Of a DNA stretch of 64,000 nt, positions 14,280 to 25,647 are shown in pieces. The DNA is taken from positions 1-64,000 of the forward strand of contig JACEFZ010012596.1 of the NCBI GenBank assembly GCA_014155875.1, read 5' to 3'. The notes under the pieces are model-generated. The model was not told the DNA's origin and did no database searches. It saw nothing but the letters and a program-made list of their open reading frames with translations. The DNA comes from Cepaea nemoralis (taxonomy: Eukaryota; Mollusca; Gastropoda; Stylommatophora; Helicidae). Both the position numbers and the translations under genes were made by a program. Within the stretch, counting starts at the first letter, position 1. Every line of letters starts with the position of its first letter.

Positions 14280-14510
14280 TACCACGCATGTCGTAAGAGG
14301 CGACTAAGGAGGCTTGATTGTTCCGTCGCCCTGCTACTGGGTGAGTGCGTGGCGCGACACTGTGAGCTGTGAGTTTCGTGTGAAATGCTTTTTAATCTGC
14401 CTGAGGTTTTTTGGAGCGTTACTGCATATTCGGGGTGATGGCAGGTGGCTATGTCCCAGAGTTGACCGGTTTTTGCCTTATGCAGACATGCGTGGCTGCT
14501 GAGCTTCTGG
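14280..14510 (+). repeat. Dispersed repeat also at 52262-52345
   Basis: GTGAGTGCGTGGCGC, then ACACTGTGAGCTGTGAG, occurs here and near 52295-52330 in the same orientation, with similar flanks. The element type is unknown and no coding is seen. Confidence 0.5.
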
Positions 14511-14680
14511 TTGACTGCCACTGCCATGGTTCCCTTTATTTTCGCAAAATTAGCAGCGAGGTTCCGTGAGCTCGCTGACGAAATACTAGACAATAAACAA
14601 ACACCGAGTCAAATTTTTTGCGGAAAAAAATTGACGAAAACCGAAATTGACGAAAACCGAAGTCAACGAAAACTGTATTA
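14510..14680 (-). mobile_element. pogo/Tigger-like 5' terminal fragment
   Basis: Contains TTTTCGCAAAATTAGCAGCG, then GTGAGCTCGCTGACGAAAT and repeats of GACGAAAACCGAA, the same as 36030-36160 where it borders a pogo-type transposase remnant. Both are followed by CTGTATTATGTCAGTT. Confidence 0.6.
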
Positions 14681-14771
14681 TGTCAGTTTTGAGAAAAATA
14701 AATTGGAGAACTTGGTGACAACTGGCAAGATTGAGGAGTAAAAAACAAAGGGAAGGCAGACCAGTATCAGC

Positions 14772-14773
<2 letters not shown>

Positions 14774-14836
<63 letters not shown>

Positions 14837-14888
14837 GAGAGAGAGTAGGGAGAGCGGAGGGAGAGAAAGAGAGTAGAGAGAGAGAGAG

Positions 14889-14956
<68 letters not shown>
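14774..14956. repeat. (CA)n then (GA)n microsatellites
   Basis: (CA)n at about 14774-14831 followed by imperfect then perfect (GA)n to about 14956. Confidence 0.97.
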
Positions 14957-14960
<4 letters not shown>

Positions 14961-15261
14961 TATTCATATGTCCAATGTTTTGAACGGCGCTTAAAGACGA
15001 GAGGATCGCCTTTATTGCACCTGGGTTAACCCATTTGGCTCGGTCTCTTTACACAGAGCGGCCCACCGAAAGCGTCGCACAAAGCACGAGCTCCTTAGCT
15101 CCAGCGACGACTCCACCAGGAGTGAGAACTGGTTAACCAGAAACGAACTCACAACCTTCGGAATGCGAGGCAGGCGGCCTAGCCGCATCGCCACGGAGAT
15201 CTCAAAATCTCGAATGTATGTATAGTTATGTTTCCACTCAGAGGCCTGAATGGTAGAAGTT

Positions 15262-15515
15262 CTTTTTTTTTTTAAAAGTTAGTTGCATATCATTTACAGG
15301 ACGTCGAAGTCAACCCCATCATTGTTTGGCTGCTTTGTGATCTCTTGGCAAGTTTACGCTCAGTAGTTTGCCATTACTTTCTGAATGACCGGCACTCATA
15401 CCATTTTTTAAAAACCTAACGCTAACCGGTCTGCTGCCAAATCCCCCGTAGCTGTGTTTCGAACGCGGTATTCGAGATTTCGAACTGCGTCCGTAACGCC
15501 TTCGCCACGTAGCAA
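15262..15515 (-). mobile_element. tRNA-derived SINE (family 2)
   Basis: Flanked by a 9-bp target duplication, GTAGAAGTT (15253-15261 and 15516-15524). The minus-strand head reads GCTACGTGGCGAAGGCGTTACGG with box B GCGTTCGAAAC. The core holds a CAGAAAGTAATGGCAAACTAC motif and the end is an A-rich tail (T-run on the plus strand at 15262-15275). The same core recurs at 16200, 22020, 22890 and 24665 (plus strand). Confidence 0.82.
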
Positions 15516-15574
15516 GTAGAAGTTATTTGTGAGTGCTAATCAAAATCGAATTAAAGAGTGTATTTATAATTAAA

Positions 15575-15825
15575 CAATTGCTTACTTGTCCTTGATTTGA
15601 GGACGTAAATTACAAGTACCTCTGAAGTCGGAGTGGGTTCGCTTGATGGCGAGGGACATACGTAATAGGAAAAGCTTATCCACACACAAAAACCAGCCCA
15701 GTGAACCAGAAGCACGGCTGTGGACTACGCTTGAGTTCAAAGCGGGCTAGCGCAAAAAACACAAAACACACACACACACACACACACATACATACACACA
15801 TACACACTAACACTCACCACTGTTT
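15575..15825 (+). mobile_element. SINE 3' region (family 3) with (CA)n
   Basis: Contains GAGGACGTAAATTACAAGTA, CCTCTGAAGTCGGAGTGGGTTCGC and TGGACTACGCTTGAGTTCAAA. These are shared with 20425-20520 and 21569-21665, and in reverse with 10917-10990. A (CA)n tract follows at about 15766-15790. Confidence 0.6.
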
Positions 15826-16082
15826 ACATTGCAATATGTTACACGGTCTTGGATATGCTCTACACGCTATCAGCCTACTCCACAGATGTGTACACTGTAT
15901 GATGTAAACAGCATTTTCTTGGAAAGTTGTCACGACACCGCCTCGTGATCTGTGCAGTCAAGGACAGGGCTTGCAAAGGTGTTGAATAGTTACGCTAAGT
16001 GTGAATATAGAAATGTTCCTTGGCTAACACGCCTTTGCAAATCCTAAGTTGCATAATACTGGTTGGTAGTCTCGCAGTTGCC

Positions 16083-16312
16083 GGGCTCCCTGGCCAAGGC
16101 GTTAACGACTTTCTCCTTAATATTCATGTGGGTAACTCAGCTGCGCTAGGTTCGGTAGCGGATCGCGTCGCGTTGGTTACTTACGGGGGTATGTGAGCTT
16201 GTCGCCCAGAAAGCAATGGCAAACTACTGAGCGTAATCTTGCCAAGATACCAACAGCAGCTGAAATAATGCTGGTGTTGACTGCAGTGTCCTGTAAAAGG
16301 ATATGCGAAAAA
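16083..16312 (+). mobile_element. tRNA-derived SINE (family 2)
   Basis: The head CTCCCTGGCCAAGGCGTTAACG is followed by the core CAGAAAGCAATGGCAAACTA (about 16206), GATGCTGGTGTTGACTGCAG-like sequence and TCCTGTAAAAGGATATGCG, with an A-run tail at 16307-16316. Confidence 0.75.
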
Positions 16313-16464
16313 AAAATTCTCACAGTTATGTGCTGCCATCACGATTCGATACCTTGTTGCTTCACTGCTAGTTTCGTCTGTAACAGTAATAGTTTTTATT
16401 ATGAGTATTAGTTGTTTCTCGCAGAATGAGACTAACAGATTAGGGGGGGGGGAGGGATTAAAGG

Positions 16465-16525
16465 GTAATAGGATCGACTTAACTGCACCGGGTTTTATCC
16501 CATATGGCTCGGTCTCTTTCCACGG
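16465..16525 (-). mobile_element. SINE family 1 fragment
   Basis: AGGATCGACTTAACTGCACC, then GGGTTTTATCCCATATGGCT and CGGTCTCTTTCC match the non-tRNA end of the family 1 SINE at 13315-13370 and 51645-51690. Confidence 0.6.
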
Positions 16526-16534
16526 GGTATAAAC

Positions 16535-18960
16535 GAGTTTTTTTTTGTGCGCGCACTATTTTTGTTGCGTTTTATATATATTAGTATTCATGTCTCCAAG
16601 GTTGCTCTTGATACTATCCATCCATCATGTGCCATGCCGGTAAGCGTGGGCGGTCATGACTCGCCATTTCACTCGATCACCAGAGTCGTGGATCAGCTCA
16701 GAGGTCCTGTCTCGACCATGTCATGTGGTCAAGCCATCCAAGTATTTACTTTTCTGTCTTCCCCTTGTTCTTTTCCCCTCGATCTTACCAGTTGTCACCA
16801 AGTTCTCCAATGTATTTCTTCTCATAACATGTCCAAACAACTTTGACTGTCTACGTCTCATTTCTCTAATCAGTCTACGATTTTCATTTGTTTCTTGTAG
16901 TAATTGGTCATTAGTTTTTCTTTCTGTCCATGGTATTCTTTGCATTCTCCTCAGAAACCACATTCCACAGTCATCAGATGTGTTTCAGCTTGACTGCTTA
17001 TTGTCCGTCTTTTACGTGGTCTTCCCCTCGCTCTGTGACCATCATATTTCTTCACTGTGGCTCTTTGTGGTAGAAAGTACCGGGGCCTTCTTGTGAGATG
17101 GCCAAACAATTTAACTTTTTTTGGGGTAATGAATTGCGTGACGGGTTTTAGACCTAGTCTGCTTCTAATGTTATCGTTTCTAATTCTATTTCTCACAGTT
17201 ACTCCCGCAGTTCTTCTAATGTATCTCATCTCTGTTGATTTGATTTTGCAGAAAGCGTCCACATTCGATATTAGTAGCATACTGTCGGTCTAAAAATAGT
17301 TCCTATGAAATTTGCTTTGATACTTATAATTATCTTTCTGCACAACAAAAAAAGCGCTAGTTGTTCCAGTACCAGATTAGCCTTTGCACAAAGTATGTTG
17401 CTTTCTCTATCCATCTCTCCATCTGAAGTGAAAATTGACCCTATATATTTAAATTAACTTGTTTGTTTTATTTCCGAGTTTTTTATTTTTATTGACTGGG
17501 TTTCTAACTGCCTGCCTATAACCATTGTCCCCGTCTTTATTATGATTATTTACATACTCTATTTCCCTCACTTGTGGTAATTTGATTTAGATAGCTCTGA
17601 AGGCTCCATCATGCTCTGCTGTTACTTCTCGGTCTTCTGCAAATAGCAATTCTGAAATGTTCTCTTCTCGCTTTCTGTTTCTCGACATACATTGTCAATA
17701 TATGTTTGTTTTTTTTACACCCGAACTCTTCAACTACTTTATTTATGTCTTTATCTGTGCTCAGATTTCTAACCAGTATGCTGGTGTGATGCTTGTACAT
17801 TGCCCAGTCTACTTTATTGTAGTTCCACCCCCGAGAGGGTGCTGCTTTCACTTACAAGCTTATTTTCTACAGTTAGAAAGACTGGCCGATGGTCAAAAAT
17901 TCGTGTGATGTTCAACTCAAGATATGATGAATGAAAAACCAAGTCATGTGTAATTGTAGTGTACCATGATCTCAAGTAGAAGGTATGTGGGTCAGACGGC
18001 TTGTTAATCAAGATGAATCTATTGTCGTCTTGGTAATCTTCCAGTTTCTCTTCTCTCTGGTCCATGTGACCATAGCCCCAGCTCTGTGAGCGGCTGTTAA
18101 AATCGCCACACACAATCATTTTTTCCCCTTTTAATGGTAATGTGTCCAGTGCCCGGGGGCGGCCACTTGGACAATAGTAATTGATTAGATGTAGGTCTGA
18201 TATTATCTATCTTAAGTTTAAGTGTCTGATACCCGGTCCCTTCCATGTAAATTTTAATTTGAGAAGCTGTGAGGTTATATTTTACAACAATCAGTATTCC
18301 ACCTTTTCGTCTGTTCTTTCGGTCAGATCAGTAATATAACACTGGTAGCCTCTGATTTTGAAGGCTATGTTTTAATTGAGGTGAGTTTCTTGCAAGCAAC
18401 ATATACTTACATTTTCTTGGTTCAAAGATGTGTTGTTGCTGACTCCCTCCGCATTCTAGTGCATTATTTTTAGTCTTTGTTTGTGATGACCTTACATTCT
18501 GTTCGCATATCCCGTGTCTTCACAGGACATCTGAGAAAACCTCCAGTCGTTTTTATTGGACCCTTTCAAGGCATTGGCCAGGTACTGCACCTGATTAGGG
18601 GTCCATAGCAGGGCGAGCACCATAATAGTTTGCAGTAAGCGACATATTTCATCATGTTATCGCGTGGCATCCTAATTTCTGAGGTGAGCCTCCTTGCTGG
18701 TTGCCTCCTTCTTCAGCATCTTTCCTTTGCTGGAGTAGAATTTGGTCTTACTCGAGTTTAGATATGTATGCACGTACACACATATCCAGAGCATTCTGGT
18801 GTTTTTTTACGGCACCAGAGACTCGCCGTCGCCTCTTCTCCAGGAGTTGGACTTTCGATGCCAGAAGTGATTATTGCACGAGCCATTGGATATTTTGCAA
18901 GGCGGGGCACTCGCCCCAACTCTGCTCCCCTAGCTATATATAAGCAATTTGGAACCACAG
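16535..18960 (-). pseudogene. Chimeric LINE remnant, copy 2
   Basis: On the minus strand from 18960: a 5' UTR like that of the 46580-50788 LINE (both start at GGTTCCAAAT). Endonuclease pieces follow (IVCGDFNSRSQSWGYGHMDQ at about 18060-18117; FDHRPVFLTVENKL), then NLSTDKDINKVVEEFG. The sequence then switches to another LINE's palm and C-terminal region (RRTAGVTVRNRIRND, KVKLFGHLTRRPRYFLPQRA, 17040-17230). The switch point is identical to that at 13190-13210. The central reverse transcriptase is missing and frames are broken. A third LINE's 3' piece is nested at 16612-17000. Confidence 0.8.
16612..17000 (-). mobile_element. 5'-truncated LINE (same family as 20521-21580)
   Basis: The minus translation FLRRMQRIPWTERKTNDQLL, then SKLFGHVMRRNTLENLVTTG, matches 20623-20880. 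It interrupts the chimeric LINE: copy 1 (12450-12480) runs straight across the position. The shared end starts CCATCCATCATGTG, as at 20517. Confidence 0.75.
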
Positions 18961-19179
18961 CTGGCATATGATATAGAGACACAGGGCTGGCCACTAAATG
19001 ATAACGTCCAGAGAAACAGACTACTTGTGTAGACATTAATAAAGAATAACGAATGAGAAGATCAAAGCCTGGACCCTTAACTTAGTTGCGAATATTTAGA
19101 GCAAATTTAATTATTGAATGTTCTTAAACATTTATTATGCTGATGCCGAGGTCTCATCTCATCTCATCTCATCTCATCA

Positions 19180-20357
19180 TGTTCCTCTAGTACCTTGCAG
19201 TGTCGAGGTGAAGTATACATAGCGGGAAAGTGCCCGCTTATGGGCTTCATGTATCGATATTCCCATGGACTCTGTTATTCCCTGCGTCCATCGTTTACGT
19301 GGTCGGCCTCTTCCTCTGCTTCCATCTGGTCTGTACATCATTGCTTGTTGTGGTATACTGTTAGTTGGTAACCTACTTGCATGGCCAAACCATTTGACTT
19401 GCTGCCTTCAAATAAAATCTAGTGCAGCTATAACCCCAACTTTAGTCCTGATTTCTTCATTTCTGATCTTATCTCTTCTTGATACATTGAATATTCTTCT
19501 CAGGAATCTCATTTCTGTTGTTGTCATTTTTCTTTTCTCTTTTTATGTCGTTGTCCAAGTTTGGCATTGGTAGTATAGAGTTGGTAGAAAGAATGTGTTG
19601 TAAAGTGCTTTCTTAGTAGTTATTGATACATGTTTGTTCTTTAGTATTGGTGCCATTTGTCCAATGAGTTGGTTTGCCTTATTGCATCTATTTTCGATCT
19701 CGTCTTCTGATTTGCCATTTGATGATATTATACTTCCTAGGTACTTGAAACTCTTTACTTGTTTCAAGGGATGTTCGTTTAGGTGAATCGTTGTTGCTTT
19801 TTCTTCTTTAGTTATAGTCATTACCTCTGTTTTACTTGTGCTAATTTTCATGTTATGTTCCCTACACATTTCGTTTAGACTATTCATGTGGTCTTGTAAT
19901 TCAGCTTCTGATTTTGCTATTAGTGCTTGGTCGTCCGCAAACAGGAGTTCTCTAATGGTTAGATTTGCAGATGGTTCTTCTTCTGTGTTCTCGTCATGCG
20001 GTGTTCTTGCGGTCTCTGTTTGGCTGGTTTCTTTACATATGTTGTCTATATATGTTATGAACAAGAGAGGGGACAGGACACAACCTTGTCGTACTCCAGA
20101 TCTTATGGTGAAGGGTTCTGAGTGTCCTCCGGTTGCTCTCACTATGCATTCACTGTTGTTGTATAAGCTTCTACAAAGGTTTGTTAGATGTGTACTCACT
20201 CCATATTGTTAAGGATTTCTCACAGCTTGTTTGTATGAACTCTATCAAATGCCGTTTCTTGGTCGACAAAGGCTAAGTAGAGTGTTTCATTGAATTCGAT
20301 TGATTTTTCTATAAGTTGTCTAAGAGCAAAATATGGCATCTGTGCATCCTTTGTTTT
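19180..20357 (-). pseudogene. LINE reverse transcriptase remnant
   Basis: The minus translation gives the RT core SGVRQGCVLSPLLFITYIDN (about 20020-20110) and the catalytic motif ELLFADDQALIAKS (about 19900-19950). Thumb and C-terminal sequence follow (VKSFKYLGSIISSNG, then IGQMAPILKNKHVSITTKKA) down to about 19560, and a degraded tail to about 19180. Upstream, 20215-20355 adds the FVDQETAFD-like motif in broken frames. It is 5'-truncated: the endonuclease is absent. A piece of the same family lies at 59683-59830. Confidence 0.85.
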
Positions 20358-20520
20358 TCCTAAATGCCGAGGTAGCGGGTTCAAACCCCACATTGGTCAG
20401 CTGGACTAAAATGTTGTATTCTCGTCCTTGACTTGGGGACGTAAATTATAAGTACCTCTGAAGACGGAGTGGGTTCGCCTGATAGCGAATGACGCTGGTA
20501 ATAAGAAAAGCTAATCCATC
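20358..20520 (+). mobile_element. SINE (family 3)
   Basis: GGTAGCGGGTTCAAACCCCA (20370-20389) is a tRNA-like box B and acceptor end. GGGGACGTAAATTATAAGTA and CCTCTGAAGACGGAGTGGG follow, shared with 15600-15650. Confidence 0.65.
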
Positions 20521-21580
20521 CATCCATCATGTGTCATGCCGGTAAGCGTGGGCGGTCATGATTTGCCATCTCACTCGATCATCAGAGTCGTGGATCAGCT
20601 CAGTGTTTCTGTCTCAACCATGTCACAAGGCCAAGCCATCCAGGTATTTGCTTCTAGGTCTTCCTCTTGGTCTGTTCCCTTCGATCTTACCAGTTGTCAC
20701 CAAGTTCTCCAATTCATTTCTTCTCATAACGCCCAAAAATTTTGACTGTCTGCGTCTAATGTCTCTAATCAGTTTACGATCTTCGTTTGTTTCTTGAAGG
20801 ACCTGTTCATTGGTCTTTCTAGCTGTCCATGGTATTCTTTGCATTTTCCTCAGAAACCACATTTATACAGCCATCAGATGTTTTTCAGCTTGACTGCTCA
20901 TTGTCCAAGCTTCACATCCATATAAAAGTACAGGTTCTATGTAGCACCTCAACACTCTTTTTCTCGTTTCAATTGACATCTTTTTATTGGTCAGTATGTT
21001 TTTCATCTTGCTAAAGGCTACCTTTAGACATGGCGATTCTTGTTCTAATCTCTTCAAGGCATCTCCCATCAGATGTTATTACTGTTCCGAGATAATTGTA
21101 CCTATTCACTTGTTGAAGAATATTCCCATTTACTTGTATATTACATTGTGGTATTTCGTTCTTCCTAGTGACGACCACAATCTGTGTCTTTTTACAATTT
21201 AATTCTAACCCTTGTTGTTCACTGTGTATAACAACTGCATCTACTAAATGTTGCAGGTCCTGTTCATTGTCTGCAATCAAGACTGTATCGTCTGCATATC
21301 TAATGTTATTGATGCATCGCCCCCCAATGTTGATTCCTTCCATATCTTCAATATTTCTGAAAATATTTTCACTGTACAGGGAAAACAGATCTGGAGACAT
21401 TACACATCCCTGTCTCACACCTCTCGTAATAGGCTGATATTGGCCTACTTCATTATCAACTTTTATGGCAGCTTGTTGTTTCCAATGTATGTTTTTTTTA
21501 CAAGCCTAAGGTCTTTTCCATCAATTTGTAGATCTTCAAGCATCCTTATCATGCTGACATGTCTCACTTTATGGAAAAGC
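20521..21580 (-). pseudogene. 5'-truncated LINE reverse transcriptase
   Basis: On the minus strand from 21580: GVRQGCVMSPDLFSLYSENI (about 21360-21425), the catalytic block NNIRYADDTVLIADNEQDLQ, VNRYNYLGTVITSDGR, then VLRCYIEPVLLYGCEAWTMS, MWFLRKMQRIPWTARKTNEQ and ENLVTTGKIEGNRPRGRP. These are RT palm, thumb and the usual LINE C-terminal domain in order, with a few frame breaks near 20870 and 21070. No endonuclease remains. Related pieces occur at 16612-17000 and 24150-24400. Confidence 0.85.
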
Positions 21581-21670
21581 TAATCCACACTCAATAATTA
21601 GTCCAGGGTTACTAGAAGTAGTAGCACATGTATGGACTACGCTTCAGTTAAAAAGCCAGCGTCTGCCCAA
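21565..21670 (+). mobile_element. SINE 3' fragment (family 3)
   Basis: GGAAAAGCTAATCCACACTC, then TGTATGGACTACGCTTCAGTT, matches 15670-15745. Confidence 0.5.
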
Positions 21671-21884
21671 AGATTTACAAATCTGGAATTTTCCTATCTA
21701 TAGATTTCATGTCTAGAAAACTATTATGTATCTCTCAAATAAAGTGTGAAGAGATATTTAAAAAGACTTATGGGGGAAATATGATGATGAAAGCTTCCAA
21801 CTATGTTTTCTTACCTGTTCTCTAATATTTACTTCTTTCTTCTTTAATATATTGTTTCCTATTTACCTTGGTAATTTATCACAG

Positions 21885-22135
21885 CCGGTCTCTCTGGCAG
21901 AGGGGTTACACGACGTTCTCCGTAATCCCGTTTATCCACGCAGGGTAACGCAGCGCGCAAGAATTGGAAGCGGTTCTACCCGCGTTGATGACTTGCGGGA
22001 TAACTGATCCGGCCGCTCAGAAAGCAATGGCAAACTACTGAGCGTAATCTTGCCAAGAAATCAACAATCAGCTGAAAGATGCTGATGTTGACAGCGATGT
22101 CCTGTAAAAAGGATATGCGAATTAAAAAAAAAAAT
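21885..22135 (+). mobile_element. tRNA-derived SINE (family 2)
   Basis: The head CCGGTCTCTCTGGCAGAGGG has a weak box A, with GCGGTTCTACCCGCG as a box B-like element. It is followed by the core CAGAAAGCAATGGCAAACTA (22020), GTCCTGTAAAAAGGATATGC and a poly-A run at about 22122-22134. Confidence 0.75.
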
Positions 22136-23640
22136 TCAGAAGTGGTTCTTTTCCACTTGGAACCCCTTTATTTTCTTAAACATTACTAAGGAACCGTAAG
22201 TACTTTTGTGTTTATCTGTTAACCCAGCAGGCCCGTCCCCCTGAGAGTGTAACGAAGGCAAAGGGACTGAACCATTCAGCGAGGGAAGACTACTTCTGAT
22301 GATAGGAAGCCTCATGTAATTCTTACTCCGCAGCAGAGTTTTTACCACAAAAAGCGTTCTTGAGGGTTTGTGGAAGGCATTTTAAGAAACACTTTTGAAA
22401 CATCAACTCCAGCTCCTTCTTTATGCTAATTGATCCACTCTCACGTTTCCAGGCACTCCACAGTAAGTTAGTATCTTACTGTGTGATACGATTTTATTTT
22501 TAAATGTCTCATTCTATCTCTTTTGACTACATTTTGTCTCATTCTCTTGCTGTATTGTAATTGCTGAAATCTTTATCTTAGGTTTGTGCGCAGATGTACC
22601 AGCAACAATTCAATCTTAGTATATACTAATATATTATCTGCTCAGTGTACACATTAATTTATCTCTGTAAAATAAATCAGGCATACACAATAAAAATTAT
22701 ACAGTAATTTTATCTTAAAGAAGCATGGAATAAAGTTTTTGTTTTTTTGGTTTATAAAAGTATACATTGAAGTTTGTTGATTACAATTCATTTCAGATTA
22801 TTGATTAAAAGACCCGGGAAGGTTAACCCGGTCAACCACCTTCATACCACCTTATATTGGTTTTTATGAAATGGTATGGGTGCCGGTCATTCAGAAAGCA
22901 ATAGCAAACTACTGAACTTAAACTTGCCAAAGGATCACGATCAACCAAAAAAAAAAAAAAATGCTGGGGTTGACTGTTACCTCATGTAAAGGATATGCAA
23001 GTAACATTTTAAAAACTTATTGCTGCAGAAAACGTCTGAGAATATCATGAGCCACGGAGAAGACAAACAGTGACATTATAGAAGAACTGAACATTGGAGA
23101 AGGCGGGCTGACAAACAGCTTCATGTATTCGAAATTGAAATACAAGGGAGCTTCAAATCAAACCCTTAAACGTGTGATAGAAATTACAATAACCACGCCA
23201 TTGTCTTGTAGCCTGTTAATGTTGTTGTTAAGGATGACATGAGTGTTAAGCACGTGACATCACGGTGCAGACGAACATGTCATAAGGACAGTTTAAAGAT
23301 GGCTGTCCCACTTGTAACAAGCACCAAAGAGGAGTGACGTTCTGTTATCCAGTTTTTAATCAGTGAAGGGTGACACCATTAGAAATTCATCCGCGAATGA
23401 AGGTCCAGTATGATGATGAACTCCTGTCAGTCCAGAAAGTGTATGAGTGGAGTAAGAAGTTTCAAAACTGTTTGTTTCTGTCTGATTAAGAGGTACAGCA
23501 AGTGATATATGAGTGGTTACACACGCGATAAAGAGAATTTTTTTCGACAGGAATCCAAGCACTTTATCGGCACTGGAGGACTTCCAATGAACGCAGTGAT
23601 GACTATATCAACAATGATAAATTATTCTTTACTTTTTTTC
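22136..23640. other. Gene-free stretch with a family 2 SINE fragment
   Basis: No gene is recognised. The part at 22812-23010 has GGAAGGTTAACCCGGTCAAC, shared with 33545-33565, plus the family 2 SINE core CAGAAAGCAATAGCAAACTA and GGTTGACTG...GTAAAGGATATGC. The remainder is AT-rich. Confidence 0.5.
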
Positions 23641-23650
23641 AAAATATATT

Positions 23651-23668
23651 CACACACACACACACACA

Positions 23669-23710
<42 letters not shown>

Positions 23711-23817
23711 CACACACACACACATACACCCACACACACACCCACACACACACACTCACACACACACACACACGCACGCACGCACGCACGCACGCGCACA
23801 CACACACACACACACAC
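23651..23817. repeat. (CA)n microsatellite with CACG variants
   Basis: Imperfect (CA)n over about 165 bp with ACCAC and CGCACG interruptions. Confidence 0.97.
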
Positions 23818-24149
23818 TATGGAAGGCATAGTTGCTGGATGAAGAGGCTGGGGTAAACCAGCATGAAGATGGATACGGGACATTGAAGATACCCTGGGTA
23901 TGAAAATGCACGAGGCAGGGGAACTGGCAGAGTATCAAGAATCTTGTCAATGGGCTTTTCAATGACATTACCAAACAGCATCTCTCTCGGTCTGTCTCGG
24001 CTCATCTACCACCGGTCTTTCCCAACGCCGCGATGGTCTTCAGTGTCTCTCTTCTCATTATATAAGCAGAGGTCACCACTTTCTAGTAGTTGTGGATAAT
24101 GTTCCAGCTTCATTAGTTTTTCCAGGCAACTATTAGCTACCCTGGTCGT

Positions 24150-24400
24150 TCAAGATAACAGTAATATTAATCTCAGAAACAACATTTCCGTTGCCTCCAA
24201 GCTCTTTTTAATATGTTCATTTATATTCCAAGATTTACTGCCACACAGCAGAACAAGTTCTATGTAATATTTCAGTACTTTCTTTCTGACACTTAATTTA
24301 AGAGATTTATTACATAAGATACTTTTCAGCTTTTGAAATGAAGCTTTTGCTGGGCGTATTCTGGTCTTAACCTCTGTCACGCATCTTTCACCTGATGTTA
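24150..24400 (-). pseudogene. LINE reverse transcriptase C-terminal fragment
   Basis: The minus translation RIRPAKASFQKLKSILCNKS, then VRKKVLKYYIELVLLCGSKS, is the thumb and C-terminal region of the LINE family at 20521-21580 (AFSKMKNILTNKK, RVLRCYIEPVLLYG). It is truncated on both sides. Confidence 0.75.
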
Positions 24401-25647
24401 TGATTTCATCTCAATTATTTAAATTATTTACTTATTAAGCATTTTCCCTTCTATTGTTATATATCACTTTTTGGTATTATCTATTTCTTTGATATAACCA
24501 TTGTTTTTATTATCTTGATATTCAAGGAGAATCCCCCTTTGTACTATATTAAAACTCAGTTTCACGATTCCCCTACATACCGTGTCGAGGGTTTGAAATC
24601 AGTGCGGACAATTTGGAAGCAGATCGCTTTGTGTTAATTTTGATGGTGTGAAACATCGGCCAATCAAAAAGCAATGTCAAACTATTGAACATAATATTGC
24701 ATAGAAAATCACTAACAGCCAATAAATGCAAGGCTTGACTGCAACATCCTATAAAGGTCATGCGGCTAACTGTTTATTACTACAATGTCCAACAGTTGTT
24801 GCAGATTTCTTGCATTGTCAGCTATCAAAACTGTCATCTGCAAATCGCAGATTATTATAGATATTACTTACAGATATGTAATCTCCAACTCATAATCCTA
24901 GTCTATCTTTCATCTCTCTCATTATTAGTTTGCTACACAAAGCAAAGCGATCCGTGACCTAATGAACAGGAGGCTCAATTTACAATGATGCTAAGCATCT
25001 GTAAGCAGGACTCACAATTCCTTGTGTGAGCCCAGAAATGCAGCATCATTTTTGGCTTGACGTGACTGGCAGCCACTTTGGGTGGGAGAGACTCCTCTTT
25101 GTTGTCCCTGTCTTCCCTTCAGGCAGAACTACATACACGTATCATATCTGGGTGGGCTTGGCGGCATGATTGCTGTGTGGGCAGAAGGGACTCGAATGAC
25201 GTCACCACACTGAGACTCCTGGGAAGAAGCTGAGATGTGTCGGCCAAAAAAAACTAAAATACACTGTTCTGTTGTAAACATATAAAATGCAAATACAGAC
25301 AATAATAACAAGCAATAAAGGATGATGCAGAAAAAAAAGAAGCAAGTCATACAACAAAAGAATACAATTTTTAATATAATTACCATCACTACTACAACTG
25401 TCTGTAGCAGCTCTAGTTTTTGAGATACAAGCATTTGTGAATTTAATTAATATTATTACAGTATTTTCTGTATAAGGCTCTGGAAAAAAAAAACATCATT
25501 GCTATCTAGTGCCTGACAAAATGAAACTGCTTGTTAACTTACAGTTTCAGTTTTCCAAGAATCTTAAAAGAATTGCCCTTTTTTTAAGATTTTAACCCAG
25601 TGCATGGATGTTAGTTTGCTAGTTATTTTCTTACACTTCTATCACAG
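24401..25647. other. Gene-free stretch with a family 2 SINE remnant
   Basis: The part at 24590-24770 carries a degenerate family 2 SINE (CAAAAAGCAATGTCAAACTA, then GGCTTGACTGCAACATCCTA). The rest shows no gene, and short Cys/Phe-rich frames near 25200-25400 have no domain. Confidence 0.5.

Larger units (their letters stand above)
14957..15985. repeat. Dispersed repeat, second copy, with two nested SINEs
   Basis: Paralogous to 1726-2250 (see there). It is longer because a family 2 SINE (15262-15515) and another SINE tail with a (CA)n block (about 15575-15825) split the shared sequence. The sequence on each side of both insertions is continuous with the other copy. Confidence 0.7.
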
